A DNA stretch of 55,359 nucleotides from positions 1 to 55,359 of the forward strand of contig JALXCV010000087.1 in NCBI GenBank assembly GCA_026990765.1, written 5' to 3'. This stretch comes from Hyphomicrobiales bacterium (GTDB lineage Bacteria; Pseudomonadota; Alphaproteobacteria; Rhizobiales; Aestuariivirgaceae). Every line of letters starts with the position of its first letter. Positions within the stretch are counted from its first letter, which is position 1. The position numbers and the translations under genes were made by a program. Of this stretch, positions 1-9,048 are shown one piece after another. The notes beneath the pieces were generated by a model. That model ran no database searches, had not been told where the DNA came from, and saw only the letters and a program-made list of their open reading frames with translations.

Positions 1-74
1 TCAGCAGCCGACAATGCCTGTTCAGCCGCCTGTTTTGCCGCTTGAGCGGCCTCAATTGCAGTCATTTGAGCCAT
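1..74 (-). CDS. pntAB: NAD(P) transhydrogenase alpha subunit 2 (5' end only)
   Basis: Only the first 24 codons lie in the window; the gene runs off the left edge. The translation begins MAQMTAIEAAQAAKQAAEQA, an alanine- and glutamine-rich start. The start codon lies one base after the pntAA stop, so the two are co-transcribed. In bacteria with the three-gene form of proton-translocating transhydrogenase (known from Rhodospirillum), this position holds the small membrane alpha-2 subunit, which carries part of domain II. The assignment rests mainly on this gene order because no membrane segment is visible in the fragment. Confidence 0.7.
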   Translation of the reverse strand, partial: MAQMTAIEAAQAAKQAAEQALSAA

Positions 75-75
75 T

Positions 76-1203
76 TTATGCCTCGTCTTTCAAAATCGGA
101 TGAACAATTTCACCATCGCGGATCAGACCGCAACCAGTGATAATTTCATCTTCCCAGTCAATTTTCAGTGCACCATCTTCATCAACCATCGGGTCAAGGA
201 AGTTTTGCAGGTTCTTTGCATAAAGCTGTGAAGCGTTACCGGACAGACGGCCCGCAAGATTGGTGTAACCCATAATGGTAACACCTTCATGTTCAACAAT
301 CTCACCAGCTTTTGACAATGGACAGTTACCCCCGCGTTCAACCGCCATATCAACAATTATTGAACCAGACGGCATGGATTCAACCATTTCCTTGCTCACC
401 AGAACCGGAGCAGGTCGCCCGGGAATAAGCGCTGTGGTAATAACAATATTCTGGGTCTTGATATGATTGGCAACCAGTTCAGCCTGACGCTTTTTATCTT
501 CATCAGACAATTCCTTGGCATAGCCACCAGCTGTTGATTCATCTTTCATGCCTTCAACAAAGATGAATTTACCGCCAAGACTTTCAACCTGTTCGCCCGC
601 TGCAGCGCGCACATCAGTGGCAGTAACCACTGCCCCCAGGCGTTTGGCAGTTGCAATTGCCTGCAGACCGGCAACACCGGCCCCCATAACGAACACTCTG
701 GCAGGTGCCACAGTGCCAGCAGCTGTCATCATCATTGGAAAGGCCCGCGAGAATTTCGCGGCCGCATCAATGACTGCCTTGTATCCGGCAAGGTTGGCCT
801 GTGATGACAGGACATCCATTGACTGGGCTCTGGTTATCCGCGGTATCAGCTCCATTGAAAAAACTGAAATCCCGGCCTTGGCCATGGCTTCAATCTCTTT
901 TCGATCACCAAACGGATCCATTTGTCCAGCTGCCATGGCACCTTTTTTCATGGCCTTGACTGCTGCTGCAGCAGGGCGCCGGACACTCAATACAACATCA
1001 GCATCCTTAACAGTTGCTGCAGCACCTTTTGCCAGTGTTGCACCGGCATCCTTGTAATCATTATCGGAGAAGAAAGAGCCTTTACCGGCACCTTGCTGAA
1101 TGACGACTGTGTGACCTTTTCTTGTAAAGGCCTTTACACTATCAGGCGAAGCGGCAACGCGTGGTTCATCATTGCCGGTTTCTGCCAACACTGCTATTTT
1201 CAT
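76..1203 (-). CDS. pntAA: NAD(P) transhydrogenase alpha subunit 1 (NAD-binding domain I)
   Basis: This 375-residue protein is the soluble NAD(H)-binding domain I of proton-translocating transhydrogenase. The enzyme passes hydride between NADH and NADP+ using the proton gradient and mainly supplies NADPH. The family signature SMDVLSSQANLAGYKAV is at about residues 128-144, and the Rossmann motif GAGVAGLQAIATAKRLGA starts near residue 174. Length matches the split alpha-1 form, and it lacks the membrane domain of the fused E. coli PntA. It is the first gene of a minus-strand operon leading into pntAB. The 96 bases between it and the ABC1 kinase gene contain a plausible but weak promoter (TTGTAA and TATAAA). 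The identification is firm. Confidence 0.96.
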   Translation of the reverse strand: MKIAVLAETGNDEPRVAASPDSVKAFTRKGHTVVIQQGAGKGSFFSDNDYKDAGATLAKGAAATVKDADVVLSVRRPAAAAVKAMKKGAMAAGQMDPFGDRKEIEAMAKAGISVFSMELIPRITRAQSMDVLSSQANLAGYKAVIDAAAKFSRAFPMMMTAAGTVAPARVFVMGAGVAGLQAIATAKRLGAVVTATDVRAAAGEQVESLGGKFIFVEGMKDESTAGGYAKELSDEDKKRQAELVANHIKTQNIVITTALIPGRPAPVLVSKEMVESMPSGSIIVDMAVERGGNCPLSKAGEIVEHEGVTIMGYTNLAGRLSGNASQLYAKNLQNFLDPMVDEDGALKIDWEDEIITGCGLIRDGEIVHPILKDEA

Positions 1204-1299
1204 GATTTTCTGATTGTCCCTGAATTTTATGTTTCAGATTCTAACAAACAAAGATTTATACCCGGTGCGACAATTTTACAAGTGTAGATGAGGGTTTTC

Positions 1300-2661
1300 T
1301 CATAAACCGGTAGATATTAGCAATTCGTTCTGTCTCGGGGCCACTTCGGACAATTTGAAATCTTCTATTGTCTCATTGAAAAGACGGTAAAAATTCATTT
1401 CCGCCCGCAAATGCAAAAACACTCCGCCCAGCCCGACAGCTGCGCGATCCATGAACACAAATTCCTTTGGAATCTTTAATGTACCCTTTTGCTTGAGCGC
1501 TGCATGAACCTTCATCGCCTGCTTGCGGCCATATTCAGGAACGCTCACCCCTTCAGCCACGGTGCGTACCCGGTCATCCATCAAGGGGCCATAGATAAAT
1601 CTGGCCCAGATATTCAAAATATCGACCAGTTCCCTGTCAACATTTTCAAAACCCCAGCTTTCATAGGCATGCACAACCTGTTCTTCATTATCGTGCATAA
1701 GCCCCTGATAAAGATCAGCTACCCCGCCAATGAATTTTGCCGGGAAAATCCTGACACAGCCAAAATCCAACAGGTTAAGTCCAACCGGATGGTCATCTTC
1801 ATCACCAAAGGCTGTGTAATTGCCAAGATGCGGATCACCATGGATTATACCATGTGAATAAAATGGCTGCCACCAGGCCTTGAACATCATCCGCGCCAGA
1901 TTATTGCGATCTTCAAGCGAATGATCCTTGTAATCAAGAACCGATCGACCATCCAGCCAGTCCATGACCAAAAGCCGCTTGGTTGACAGCTCATCATAAA
2001 CCCCTGGAACCCTGATCTCGGGCTGCCCGGTCAGTAATTTCTGATACAGTTTTATGTGCTTTGCTTCACGGACATAATCAAGCTCTTCACGCAACCGCTC
2101 GGCTATCTCGCGCGATACTTCGCGGGTATCAATCACCGCCCCCATCCGGCGATGCACCGCAAACACCATGTTCAACTGTTTAAGATCAGCCTCAACCGCT
2201 GATTCCATCTCAGGATATTGCAATTTGCAGGCCAGTGGTCTACCATCATGAGATATTGCCTTGTGCACCTGTCCAAGTGAAGCAGCAGCTGCCGCCTCAT
2301 GTTCAAATTCAGCAAATTTTGACTGCCAGCCGCGTCCCAGTTCAGCTGCCATCCTGCGCTTGACAAATGGCCAGCCCATCGCTGGAGCCTGCGCCTGTAA
2401 TTGCGCCAGTTCAGCAGCATATTCCGCAGGAACCGCTTCTGGAATGGTTGCCAGCATCTGGGCAACCTTCATCAATGGCCCTTTGAGGGAGCCAAGCATC
2501 TCTTTTAATAATCGTGCTTCGCCAGACTTGTCATCTTTACCGGAAAATATCCTGGAACCAGCCATTTTGACCGCCGTACCGCCCAGATTGCCACCAACGC
2601 GCGCATAGCGCCTCATCCGCCCGGACAGGCGATTATGTTCACTTGTTTTATTATCAGTCAT
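1300..2661 (-). CDS. ABC1 (AarF/UbiB) family atypical kinase
   Basis: This 453-residue protein belongs to the ABC1/ADCK/UbiB family of protein-kinase-like ATPases, whose known members support ubiquinone synthesis or lipid homeostasis. An Ala-rich loop (AAAASLGQVHKA, about 124-135), a candidate ATP-site lysine at K146 (ACKLQ), the catalytic HGDPHLGN at 274-281 and DFG at 299-301 are all present. The N-terminal KxGQ motif of UbiB reads KVAQ at 65-68, with Ala replacing Gly. There is no obvious C-terminal membrane pair as in E. coli UbiB, so it is probably a soluble ADCK-like paralogue rather than UbiB itself. Its start overlaps the stop of the upstream small gene by four bases, so the two are translationally coupled. 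Confidence 0.9.
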   Translation of the reverse strand: MTDNKTSEHNRLSGRMRRYARVGGNLGGTAVKMAGSRIFSGKDDKSGEARLLKEMLGSLKGPLMKVAQMLATIPEAVPAEYAAELAQLQAQAPAMGWPFVKRRMAAELGRGWQSKFAEFEHEAAAAASLGQVHKAISHDGRPLACKLQYPEMESAVEADLKQLNMVFAVHRRMGAVIDTREVSREIAERLREELDYVREAKHIKLYQKLLTGQPEIRVPGVYDELSTKRLLVMDWLDGRSVLDYKDHSLEDRNNLARMMFKAWWQPFYSHGIIHGDPHLGNYTAFGDEDDHPVGLNLLDFGCVRIFPAKFIGGVADLYQGLMHDNEEQVVHAYESWGFENVDRELVDILNIWARFIYGPLMDDRVRTVAEGVSVPEYGRKQAMKVHAALKQKGTLKIPKEFVFMDRAAVGLGGVFLHLRAEMNFYRLFNETIEDFKLSEVAPRQNELLISTGL

Positions 2662-3026
2662 TTTGCGTGTTTCATCAGCCTTGCAATGTCAACATTATCA
2701 ACATTCCAGACAGCTGCCCGGTTAATAATGTGAGACCCTTTAACACGAGCGCTACGCGGTAGACCAGAGCGGGTTTTGGCTCTGGTCGCTCCGTCTTCAA
2801 TGATCAGCTCACCTACCAGCGCCCCACAAGCCTGTATTGCATAATTACGGCTGATTTTTGGTATTGCCAGAAGCAATGGATCAAGTTCCCAGCAGGTAGC
2901 TTCTATGGCAGGAATCCCCCGACGTGACAGAATCAGATAAGCCAGCCGATGCACTGGTCGACGCAAAGATTTCGCCAGTTCAATCCCGATACCTGTTTCA
3001 AATAATTTTATATACCCAGTATTCAT
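2658..3026 (-). CDS. Conserved-looking hypothetical protein, 122 aa
   Basis: I do not recognise a family. The protein is 122 residues, basic, without a signal peptide or clear membrane segment. It has a hydrophobic first half (HRLAYLILSRRGIPAIEATCW) and a basic middle (RAKTRSGLPRSARVKG). It is the first gene of a two-gene unit, with a four-base overlap onto the ABC1 kinase gene, so it probably works with that kinase. Two palindromic operator-like boxes lie 17-46 bases upstream of its ATG, so this unit is probably under a dedicated repressor. No helix-turn-helix is evident in the protein itself. It is likely a real gene because of the coupling and the operator context. Confidence 0.7.
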   Translation of the reverse strand: MNTGYIKLFETGIGIELAKSLRRPVHRLAYLILSRRGIPAIEATCWELDPLLLAIPKISRNYAIQACGALVGELIIEDGATRAKTRSGLPRSARVKGSHIINRAAVWNVDNVDIARLMKHAK

Positions 3027-3042
3027 GCCATCACTTTATATA

Positions 3043-3071
3043 TTGTAACGTTACTATTTGTAACGTTACAA
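3043..3071. promoter_or_regulatory. Tandem palindromic operator candidate
   Basis: A perfect 14-bp palindrome TTGTAACGTTACAA (3058-3071) is preceded by a second copy at 3043-3056 that matches 12 of 14 bases and keeps the full core GTAACGTTAC. The two centres are 15 bp apart. They sit just upstream of the ATG at 3026 of the 122-residue gene. Such short dyads are typical of TetR-family dimers, but no cognate regulator gene is visible in the window. Confidence 0.6.
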
Positions 3072-3160
3072 TACGGTACAAGAACCTGTTTGTAAACCTT
3101 CTGTAGAGACAATGACTAATCGGGTCGGGCAGAAAAACTATAATCAGTATCAAAACCGTT

Positions 3161-4984
3161 TCAAACCTCATCATCAAGCTGTTCAATCTCGTCAATCATC
3201 CCGGCAATCATCTTCAAGCCTATCTGCCAGAAATCGGGATCAGAAGCATCCAGTCCGAACGGGGCCAGAAGCTCACTGTGATGCTTGCTGCCACCAGCTT
3301 TCAGCATATCAAAATATCTGGTCGTAAACTCCTTGCCGCTTTCCAGATAGCGCCCGTAAAGTGAATTGACCAGACAATCCCCGAACGCATAGGCGTAGAC
3401 ATAAAAAGGTACATGGATGAAATGCGGTATATAGGCCCAGAAATGTTCATATCCTGAGTGAAACTCAATAGCATCACCAAGACTTTGCCTTTGAACATCC
3501 AGCCAGATTTGCCCCAGCTGTTCAGCCGTCAGTTCACCTTCTCGCCTTGCCGTGTGTACCCGGCGTTCAAATGTATAAAACGCAATCTGGCGCACCACAG
3601 TATTGAGCATATCCTCAACTTTTGAAGCCAGCATGATCTTGCGCTGCTTTTTGTCTTTTGTATTTTCCAGCAATCTGCGAAAGGTCAGCATTTCTCCAAA
3701 TACACTGGCTGTTTCTGCCAGCGTTAACGGGGTTGGAGCCATTAACGCACCCTGATCTGCTGCCATAACCTGATGCACACCGTGACCAAGCTCATGCGCC
3801 AGGGTCATTACATCACGCGATTTCCCCTGATAATTCAGCAATACATATGGGTGCACCGAAGGAACTGTTGGATGGGCAAAGGCCCCTGAAGTCTTTCCCG
3901 GCCTTACCGGTGCATCAATCCAGCCATTATCAAAGAACCTGCTGGCAATTTCAGCCATTTCAGGATCAAAATCCTCATAGGCTGCAAGCACTGTCTGTCT
4001 GGCATCTTGCCATTTGATAATGCTGGTATCCTCATCCGGCAATGGAGCATTGCGGTCCCAGTAATTAAGCCGTTCCATGCCCAGCCATTTTGCCTTCATT
4101 TTATAATAGCGATGCGACAGGGCCGGATATGATGATGTCACAGCATCTTCCAGCGCATCAACCACACTGCGTTCCACCCGGTTGGCCAGATGCCGGGCAT
4201 CGGCAATATCATCAAATTTATGCCAGCGATTGCTGATTTCCAGATCCTTGGCCAGCGTATTGGTGATCCGGGTAAACAGGGAAATATTATCGCCCAGGGT
4301 CTTGGCCAGAGCTTCAGCTCCTGCCTGTCTTTTTTCACCGTCAGCATCACTTAATAATGACAGCGTAGGTTCAATCGCCAAACTCTCACCATCCACATCA
4401 AACTGCAAAGCTGCCATGGTTTCATCAAACAGGCGATTCCATGCTCCTGCTGCAGTAAGTGATTTTTCGTGAAACAGCTCTTCAATCCGCTCATCCAGCT
4501 GATGCGGGCGTTCTTTTCGCAAATCTTCCAGCCATGGCCTATAGACCGCAAGCTGCTTATCCAGAAGCGCCTTGTTCAGTGCATCATCATCGAGCTGATT
4601 GAGTTCAAGTTCAAAAAACAAAAGACCGGTAGAAATGTCATTCAGCTTTTGTTGCACATCACCAAAAAATCTTGATCGTTCAGCATCTGTAGTATTGCCG
4701 ACATAATATAACTGGGCATAAGACCCAATTTTACCAAGCTGGTCACTCAAATCTTCATAAGACCTGACAGCCTTTGCCAGCTCCGAGCCATCCTTTACAG
4801 CATCACTTAGCTGGCCCCGCCATTTTGCCTGAAATTTCTGTGCATCACTGGCGCATTTATCCATAGCCCCCACAAAATCACTGCCATCAGGAGCTGAAAA
4901 CAGATCTTCAAGGTTCCATTCAGGCAATTTTCCCGTATCTTCATTCTTGCCGTTATCAGTCGCTTTGTTATTTCCCGCACTCAT
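3161..4984 (-). CDS. pepF: M3 family oligoendopeptidase (PepF-type)
   Basis: This is a cytoplasmic zinc metallopeptidase of 607 residues that cleaves short peptides. The zinc motif HELGH is at about residues 397-401. The downstream glutamate ligand lies in LTLAETASVFGEM, and the substrate-pocket segment near HSGYEHFWAYIPHF is conserved. Length and the N-terminal domain fit the PepF/M3B group. I chose the ATG at 4984 because AGGA lies six bases upstream; the in-frame ATG at 5005 has no ribosome site. It stands alone on the minus strand, with 134 bases to the 122-residue gene downstream and 234 bases to the divergent response regulator. Confidence 0.92.
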   Translation of the reverse strand: MSAGNNKATDNGKNEDTGKLPEWNLEDLFSAPDGSDFVGAMDKCASDAQKFQAKWRGQLSDAVKDGSELAKAVRSYEDLSDQLGKIGSYAQLYYVGNTTDAERSRFFGDVQQKLNDISTGLLFFELELNQLDDDALNKALLDKQLAVYRPWLEDLRKERPHQLDERIEELFHEKSLTAAGAWNRLFDETMAALQFDVDGESLAIEPTLSLLSDADGEKRQAGAEALAKTLGDNISLFTRITNTLAKDLEISNRWHKFDDIADARHLANRVERSVVDALEDAVTSSYPALSHRYYKMKAKWLGMERLNYWDRNAPLPDEDTSIIKWQDARQTVLAAYEDFDPEMAEIASRFFDNGWIDAPVRPGKTSGAFAHPTVPSVHPYVLLNYQGKSRDVMTLAHELGHGVHQVMAADQGALMAPTPLTLAETASVFGEMLTFRRLLENTKDKKQRKIMLASKVEDMLNTVVRQIAFYTFERRVHTARREGELTAEQLGQIWLDVQRQSLGDAIEFHSGYEHFWAYIPHFIHVPFYVYAYAFGDCLVNSLYGRYLESGKEFTTRYFDMLKAGGSKHHSELLAPFGLDASDPDFWQIGLKMIAGMIDEIEQLDDEV

Positions 4985-5218
4985 AAAATATCCTGTCAAA
5001 TACAACCAACAAGCATCTCATATGGCCTCAGGAGATCCTTTTCTCAACCAATTTTGCAAAAACTGTATCAATATGGTGAGATTTTAAGCTGCTATTTACG
5101 CTTGCATGACAAAGTGATCATCGAAAACAACGCAACAGTAATGTTTTGCACACCGATTGCATAAGCCCGCCACCGGTAAAATATTCACTGCTCTGGAAAT
5201 AACAAAAACGAAAGTCAT

Positions 5219-6703
5219 ATGGCACAGCGTATTTTAATTATTGACGACGATCCGGCGCAGTTGCGCATTCTTGAAGAAGCAACCAAACGGTTTGGATTTG
5301 ATCCACTAACCGCTGATGGCGGCGAAAAGGGCCTGGAAATACTGGCTTCAGGCACCGGTAATTCGATTGAGCTGATCATTCTCGATCTGATCATGCCCGG
5401 CATGGACGGGATGCAGTTTTTAGAACATCTGAGCGCCCATCGCGCTGATTTGCCGGTAATTGTGCAAACCGCTCAAGGTTCAATCGAAACCGTGGTCAGG
5501 GCCATGCGGGCCGGGGCTGATGATTTTGTTGTCAAACCGGTTTCTCTGGAACGCCTGAAAGTTTCAATTCAGACAATGCTCAAGGTCAACAAGCTGACCG
5601 AAGAAGTCAAAAGGCTCAATTCAAAGGTTGCAGGTGTAATGACCTTTGATGAGCTTATAGCCTCAAGTCCGGCCATGACCAATGTTACCAGACTGGGTCA
5701 GCGGGCGGCAAAATCGACAATTCCGGTATTGATCGAAGGTGAATCCGGTGTTGGCAAGGAGATGGTTGCAAGGGCCATTCAGGGTGAAAGCGACCGGGCC
5801 GGCAAGCCATTTGTTACCGTCAATTGTGGCGCCATACCTGTCAATCTGGTAGAAAGCACCCTGTTCGGGCATGAAAAAGGTTCATTTACCGGTGCCACAT
5901 CCAAACATATCGGAAAGTTTCAGGAAGCTGATGGCGGCACCCTGTTTCTGGATGAAGTGGCCGAACTGCCACTTGACATGCAGGTAAAGCTGCTGCGCGC
6001 CTTGCAGGAAGGCGAGATTGATCCTGTTGGCTCGCGCAAACCGGTCAAGGTCGATTTCCGGCTGATCTCGGCCACCAATCGCGACATGATCGAAATGGTC
6101 AAGGCAGGCGAGTTCCGCGAAGACCTTTATTATCGCCTCAATGTATTTCCGGTAAATGTTCCGCCATTGCGCCAGCGGATAAATGACATACCGGCCCTGT
6201 GCGATCATTTCATTATCCGCTTTGCTGCAGAAGAAGGTCGCAGGGTTGCAGGCATAGCTCCACGTGCACTTGAATTGTTAAAAGCATATTCCTGGCCAGG
6301 AAATGTCCGCCAGTTGGAAAACACAATTTTCCGGGCAATAGTACTTTGCGAAACCGACATGCTGCAGATTGAGGATTTCCCGCAAATTGCATCACTGGTT
6401 GATGGATTTGAAGCTATTATTCCAGCAGCACCACAAGCAGAACCGGCTCCGGTTATGCCATCTGGTCAGGCAGCAATTATCGGTATGGAAGGCTCTGGAG
6501 GAACAGATGGTGACATGCACGGAATCTCTGCCATCACCGATGGTGGCCATATTCGCCGGCTTGAAGATATTGAAAAGGACATGATCCGTCTGGCACTGCA
6601 CCGATATCGCGGACAAATGTCAGAAGTTGCCCGCAAACTGGGCATTGGCCGTTCCACCCTTTACCGGAAAATGCGGTCATTGGGACTTGAAGACCAGGCC
6701 TGA
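5219..6703 (+). CDS. Sigma-54-dependent response regulator (NtrC family)
   Basis: This 494-residue protein has all three NtrC-type domains. The receiver spans about 3-115 with phosphoacceptor Asp56 (ILDLIMPGMDG) and an acidic DDD pocket at 9-11. The AAA+ domain has Walker A GESGVGKE near 174-181, the sigma-54 contact loop GSFTGA near 221 (Ser in place of the usual Ala of GAFTGA), and Walker B LFLDEV near 242. A C-terminal Fis-type helix-turn-helix ends ARKLGIGRSTLYRKMRSLGL. It should activate sigma-54 promoters when phosphorylated. No histidine kinase gene is adjacent, so its partner and targets are unknown. No strong Shine-Dalgarno sequence precedes the ATG. Confidence 0.93.
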   Translation: MAQRILIIDDDPAQLRILEEATKRFGFDPLTADGGEKGLEILASGTGNSIELIILDLIMPGMDGMQFLEHLSAHRADLPVIVQTAQGSIETVVRAMRAGADDFVVKPVSLERLKVSIQTMLKVNKLTEEVKRLNSKVAGVMTFDELIASSPAMTNVTRLGQRAAKSTIPVLIEGESGVGKEMVARAIQGESDRAGKPFVTVNCGAIPVNLVESTLFGHEKGSFTGATSKHIGKFQEADGGTLFLDEVAELPLDMQVKLLRALQEGEIDPVGSRKPVKVDFRLISATNRDMIEMVKAGEFREDLYYRLNVFPVNVPPLRQRINDIPALCDHFIIRFAAEEGRRVAGIAPRALELLKAYSWPGNVRQLENTIFRAIVLCETDMLQIEDFPQIASLVDGFEAIIPAAPQAEPAPVMPSGQAAIIGMEGSGGTDGDMHGISAITDGGHIRRLEDIEKDMIRLALHRYRGQMSEVARKLGIGRSTLYRKMRSLGLEDQA

Positions 6704-6807
6704 GACAGTTACAGACAATCTGACGAATTCGTGAAACAATCTGTAATAGTTGGCTTGCAACCTTGATGCTCCACGGCTATTGTCTGGCCAGTTTTACGGA
6801 GGGCAAG

Positions 6808-8793
6808 ATGTCTTTATTCAAGAGTAGCAGTATCATTATTACAGGCGTTGTTGCGCTGTTATTGGGCAGCGCATTCAATCCGGGCGACGCTCTGGCCAAG
6901 CGCAAAAAGCCTGTCACAAAAAAGAACTGGGCTTCTCCAACCAAAGATCATTTAACCCGGCGCCAGCGACGCAAGCAGTCTGGCCAGGTGTTTGTATTTC
7001 GTGGATTCAACCTGTTTGGAAGTGACAAAAAGCTTGAAAAACAGCGGAAAAACCGGGTTCGCCGCATTAGAGCTGCAGCTCCTGTCAAAAGTAAAATATA
7101 CACATATTATCACACTCCGCTGGTCGCTCTGGCCGACCGGAATCTGAAACAGCCAACAAGCCAGTCTGCCCCAAAATTTGGTTCTGAAGGACAACAGGTA
7201 GTAAACCTGTCAGCCCCTGGCCAGAACAGGCTTGATGATTCACTGGCACAAACCATTTTTGAGACCCTGAAACAGGGAACCAGCCAGATAAGAGTAACAG
7301 CCCGGCAACGCAAGGAACTGGTTCAGTTCTATAAAGCCCGCAATTATCAGCCCTTGTGGACAGATATGGACGGCGTGAAAGAGCGGGCCAAAGAGCTGCT
7401 CAAAACACTGGCTGCGGCTGAACTTGAAGGGCTTGATCCGCATGATTACCTGCCTCCGGTATTAAAAAGCTTTGATACTGACTTTAGCGATATAGAAACA
7501 GATATTTCAGCATTGGCCCGGCTGGACCTTGGCCTGACAGCAATGGCTCTGCGCTATGGTGAACATGCCGTCAGGGGACGGATTACTCCTAACCGGTTAA
7601 GCGGCTATCATGACCTTTCCCCGCCAGCAATCAACCGCAAGAAAACCCTGCAGGAACTGGCAACCACACAGAACCCCGGCAAATATCTGTTATCCCTGCA
7701 GCCGCAAAACAGGGCTTACAAGGCTTTGAAAAAGGAACTAGCCAAATATATTGGCGGCAAGCCAGAAAAGAAGCTGCCTGTTATTGCATCTGGCAAACTG
7801 ATCAAGGCCGGTAATGAAGATGAACGCCTGCCAAATATCGCCCGGCATCTGGCCAGCAAGGGATTTTTGGACAAGCCCGAGGCTGATTTCGAATTCTATC
7901 TGACCTACACTGATGATCTGGTTGCAGCCGTCAGGGCTTTTCAGAAAGCCAACAACCTTAGAGCCGATGGCATAATCGGCAATCAGACCATAGCCAGAAT
8001 GAATGGCCGCAAACAGCTGAACAAACGCCGGCTGCTTGCCTATAACATGGAACGCTTACGCTGGTTGCCCAGAAATTTTGGAAATCAGTATATTTTTGTC
8101 AATCAGGCTGCATACAAACTGCAAATGTTTAAAAACAACCGCCAGATATGGCAAACCAAGGTCGTGGTTGGCAAGCCAAAGAACCAGACTTCTTTTTTCA
8201 TCGACAAAATGGAAAAAGTGGTTTTCAATCCTTATTGGGGTGTCCCCCAATCCATCATGAAGAATGAAATGTTGCCAAAACTTCAAAATAATCCCGGCTA
8301 TCTTGACCGGCTTGGCTATGAGGTTTTCAGTTCTTCAGGTCGACGGATTTCCTCATCCAGTGTTGACTGGTGGAATTATGGAGGAAGTGGCGTTCTGCCA
8401 TTTGCAGTACGCCAGCCCCCAAGCAGTAAAAATGCTCTTGGACAGATCAAGTTCCTGTTTCCCAACAAACATGCCATTTACATGCACGACACCCCGTCAA
8501 AACACTTGTTCAAACGCAAGAACCGGGCATTTTCACATGGCTGCATAAGGGTTTACCAGCCAAAGATATTTGCTGAAAAAGTTCTGGGCTGGCAGCCTGA
8601 CAGGATTGAAGAACAGATTGACACCGGTAAAAACCAGACAGTTAACCTGCAACAAACCATTCCGGTTTATCTGACCTACTTTACTGCCTGGCCAAATGAA
8701 AACGGAAAAGTTGAATATTTTTCAGATGTTTATGGGCGTGACCAACGCCTCAAACTGGCATTTGGAACCCAGAAACTGGCTCAAAACCGCTGA
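6808..8793 (+). CDS. L,D-transpeptidase (YcbB/LdtD-like, YkuD domain)
   Basis: This envelope enzyme is 661 residues from the chosen ATG. It has an N-terminal signal or anchor helix (SIIITGVVALLLGSAF), a long basic linker, a scaffold region, a peptidoglycan-binding domain (AVRAFQKANNLRADGIIGNQT), and a YkuD catalytic domain. The motif SHGCIRV has the nucleophile at Cys579 and a nearby His577. It should make 3-3 peptidoglycan cross-links or attach proteins to peptidoglycan. The start at 6808 is preceded by GGAGGG at 6798-6803; an upstream in-frame ATG at 6763 lacks such a site and would bury the signal peptide. The next gene is another peptidoglycan-associated protein. Confidence 0.92.
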   Translation: MSLFKSSSIIITGVVALLLGSAFNPGDALAKRKKPVTKKNWASPTKDHLTRRQRRKQSGQVFVFRGFNLFGSDKKLEKQRKNRVRRIRAAAPVKSKIYTYYHTPLVALADRNLKQPTSQSAPKFGSEGQQVVNLSAPGQNRLDDSLAQTIFETLKQGTSQIRVTARQRKELVQFYKARNYQPLWTDMDGVKERAKELLKTLAAAELEGLDPHDYLPPVLKSFDTDFSDIETDISALARLDLGLTAMALRYGEHAVRGRITPNRLSGYHDLSPPAINRKKTLQELATTQNPGKYLLSLQPQNRAYKALKKELAKYIGGKPEKKLPVIASGKLIKAGNEDERLPNIARHLASKGFLDKPEADFEFYLTYTDDLVAAVRAFQKANNLRADGIIGNQTIARMNGRKQLNKRRLLAYNMERLRWLPRNFGNQYIFVNQAAYKLQMFKNNRQIWQTKVVVGKPKNQTSFFIDKMEKVVFNPYWGVPQSIMKNEMLPKLQNNPGYLDRLGYEVFSSSGRRISSSSVDWWNYGGSGVLPFAVRQPPSSKNALGQIKFLFPNKHAIYMHDTPSKHLFKRKNRAFSHGCIRVYQPKIFAEKVLGWQPDRIEEQIDTGKNQTVNLQQTIPVYLTYFTAWPNENGKVEYFSDVYGRDQRLKLAFGTQKLAQNR

Positions 8794-9048
8794 AATAGAA
8801 TTAATCCTTCTGTTTTAACTGCCCGTTAAGCATGATCATACATTGTTTGTGACAATATTTGCTGCCAAATATGTGCCGCAATCTTGTAGTAAACCTGAAA
8901 GTGTTGTATTTGTCTTTGAGTAAAACAAATCACTGGAAAGATGCTTTTAGGGAAAACAGATGGGGAATCGGACTAAAGCTTCCGGTCAGTGTGTAAAATG
9001 CGTATGCGTAATCCTTTCATCGCAAACTCCCTTGCGAATATTTCATAT

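Noticed and set aside
548-1057. Open frame of 169 codons antisense to pntAA
   Set aside because: Entirely inside pntAA, with Ala/Ser-rich composition expected from the complementary frame.
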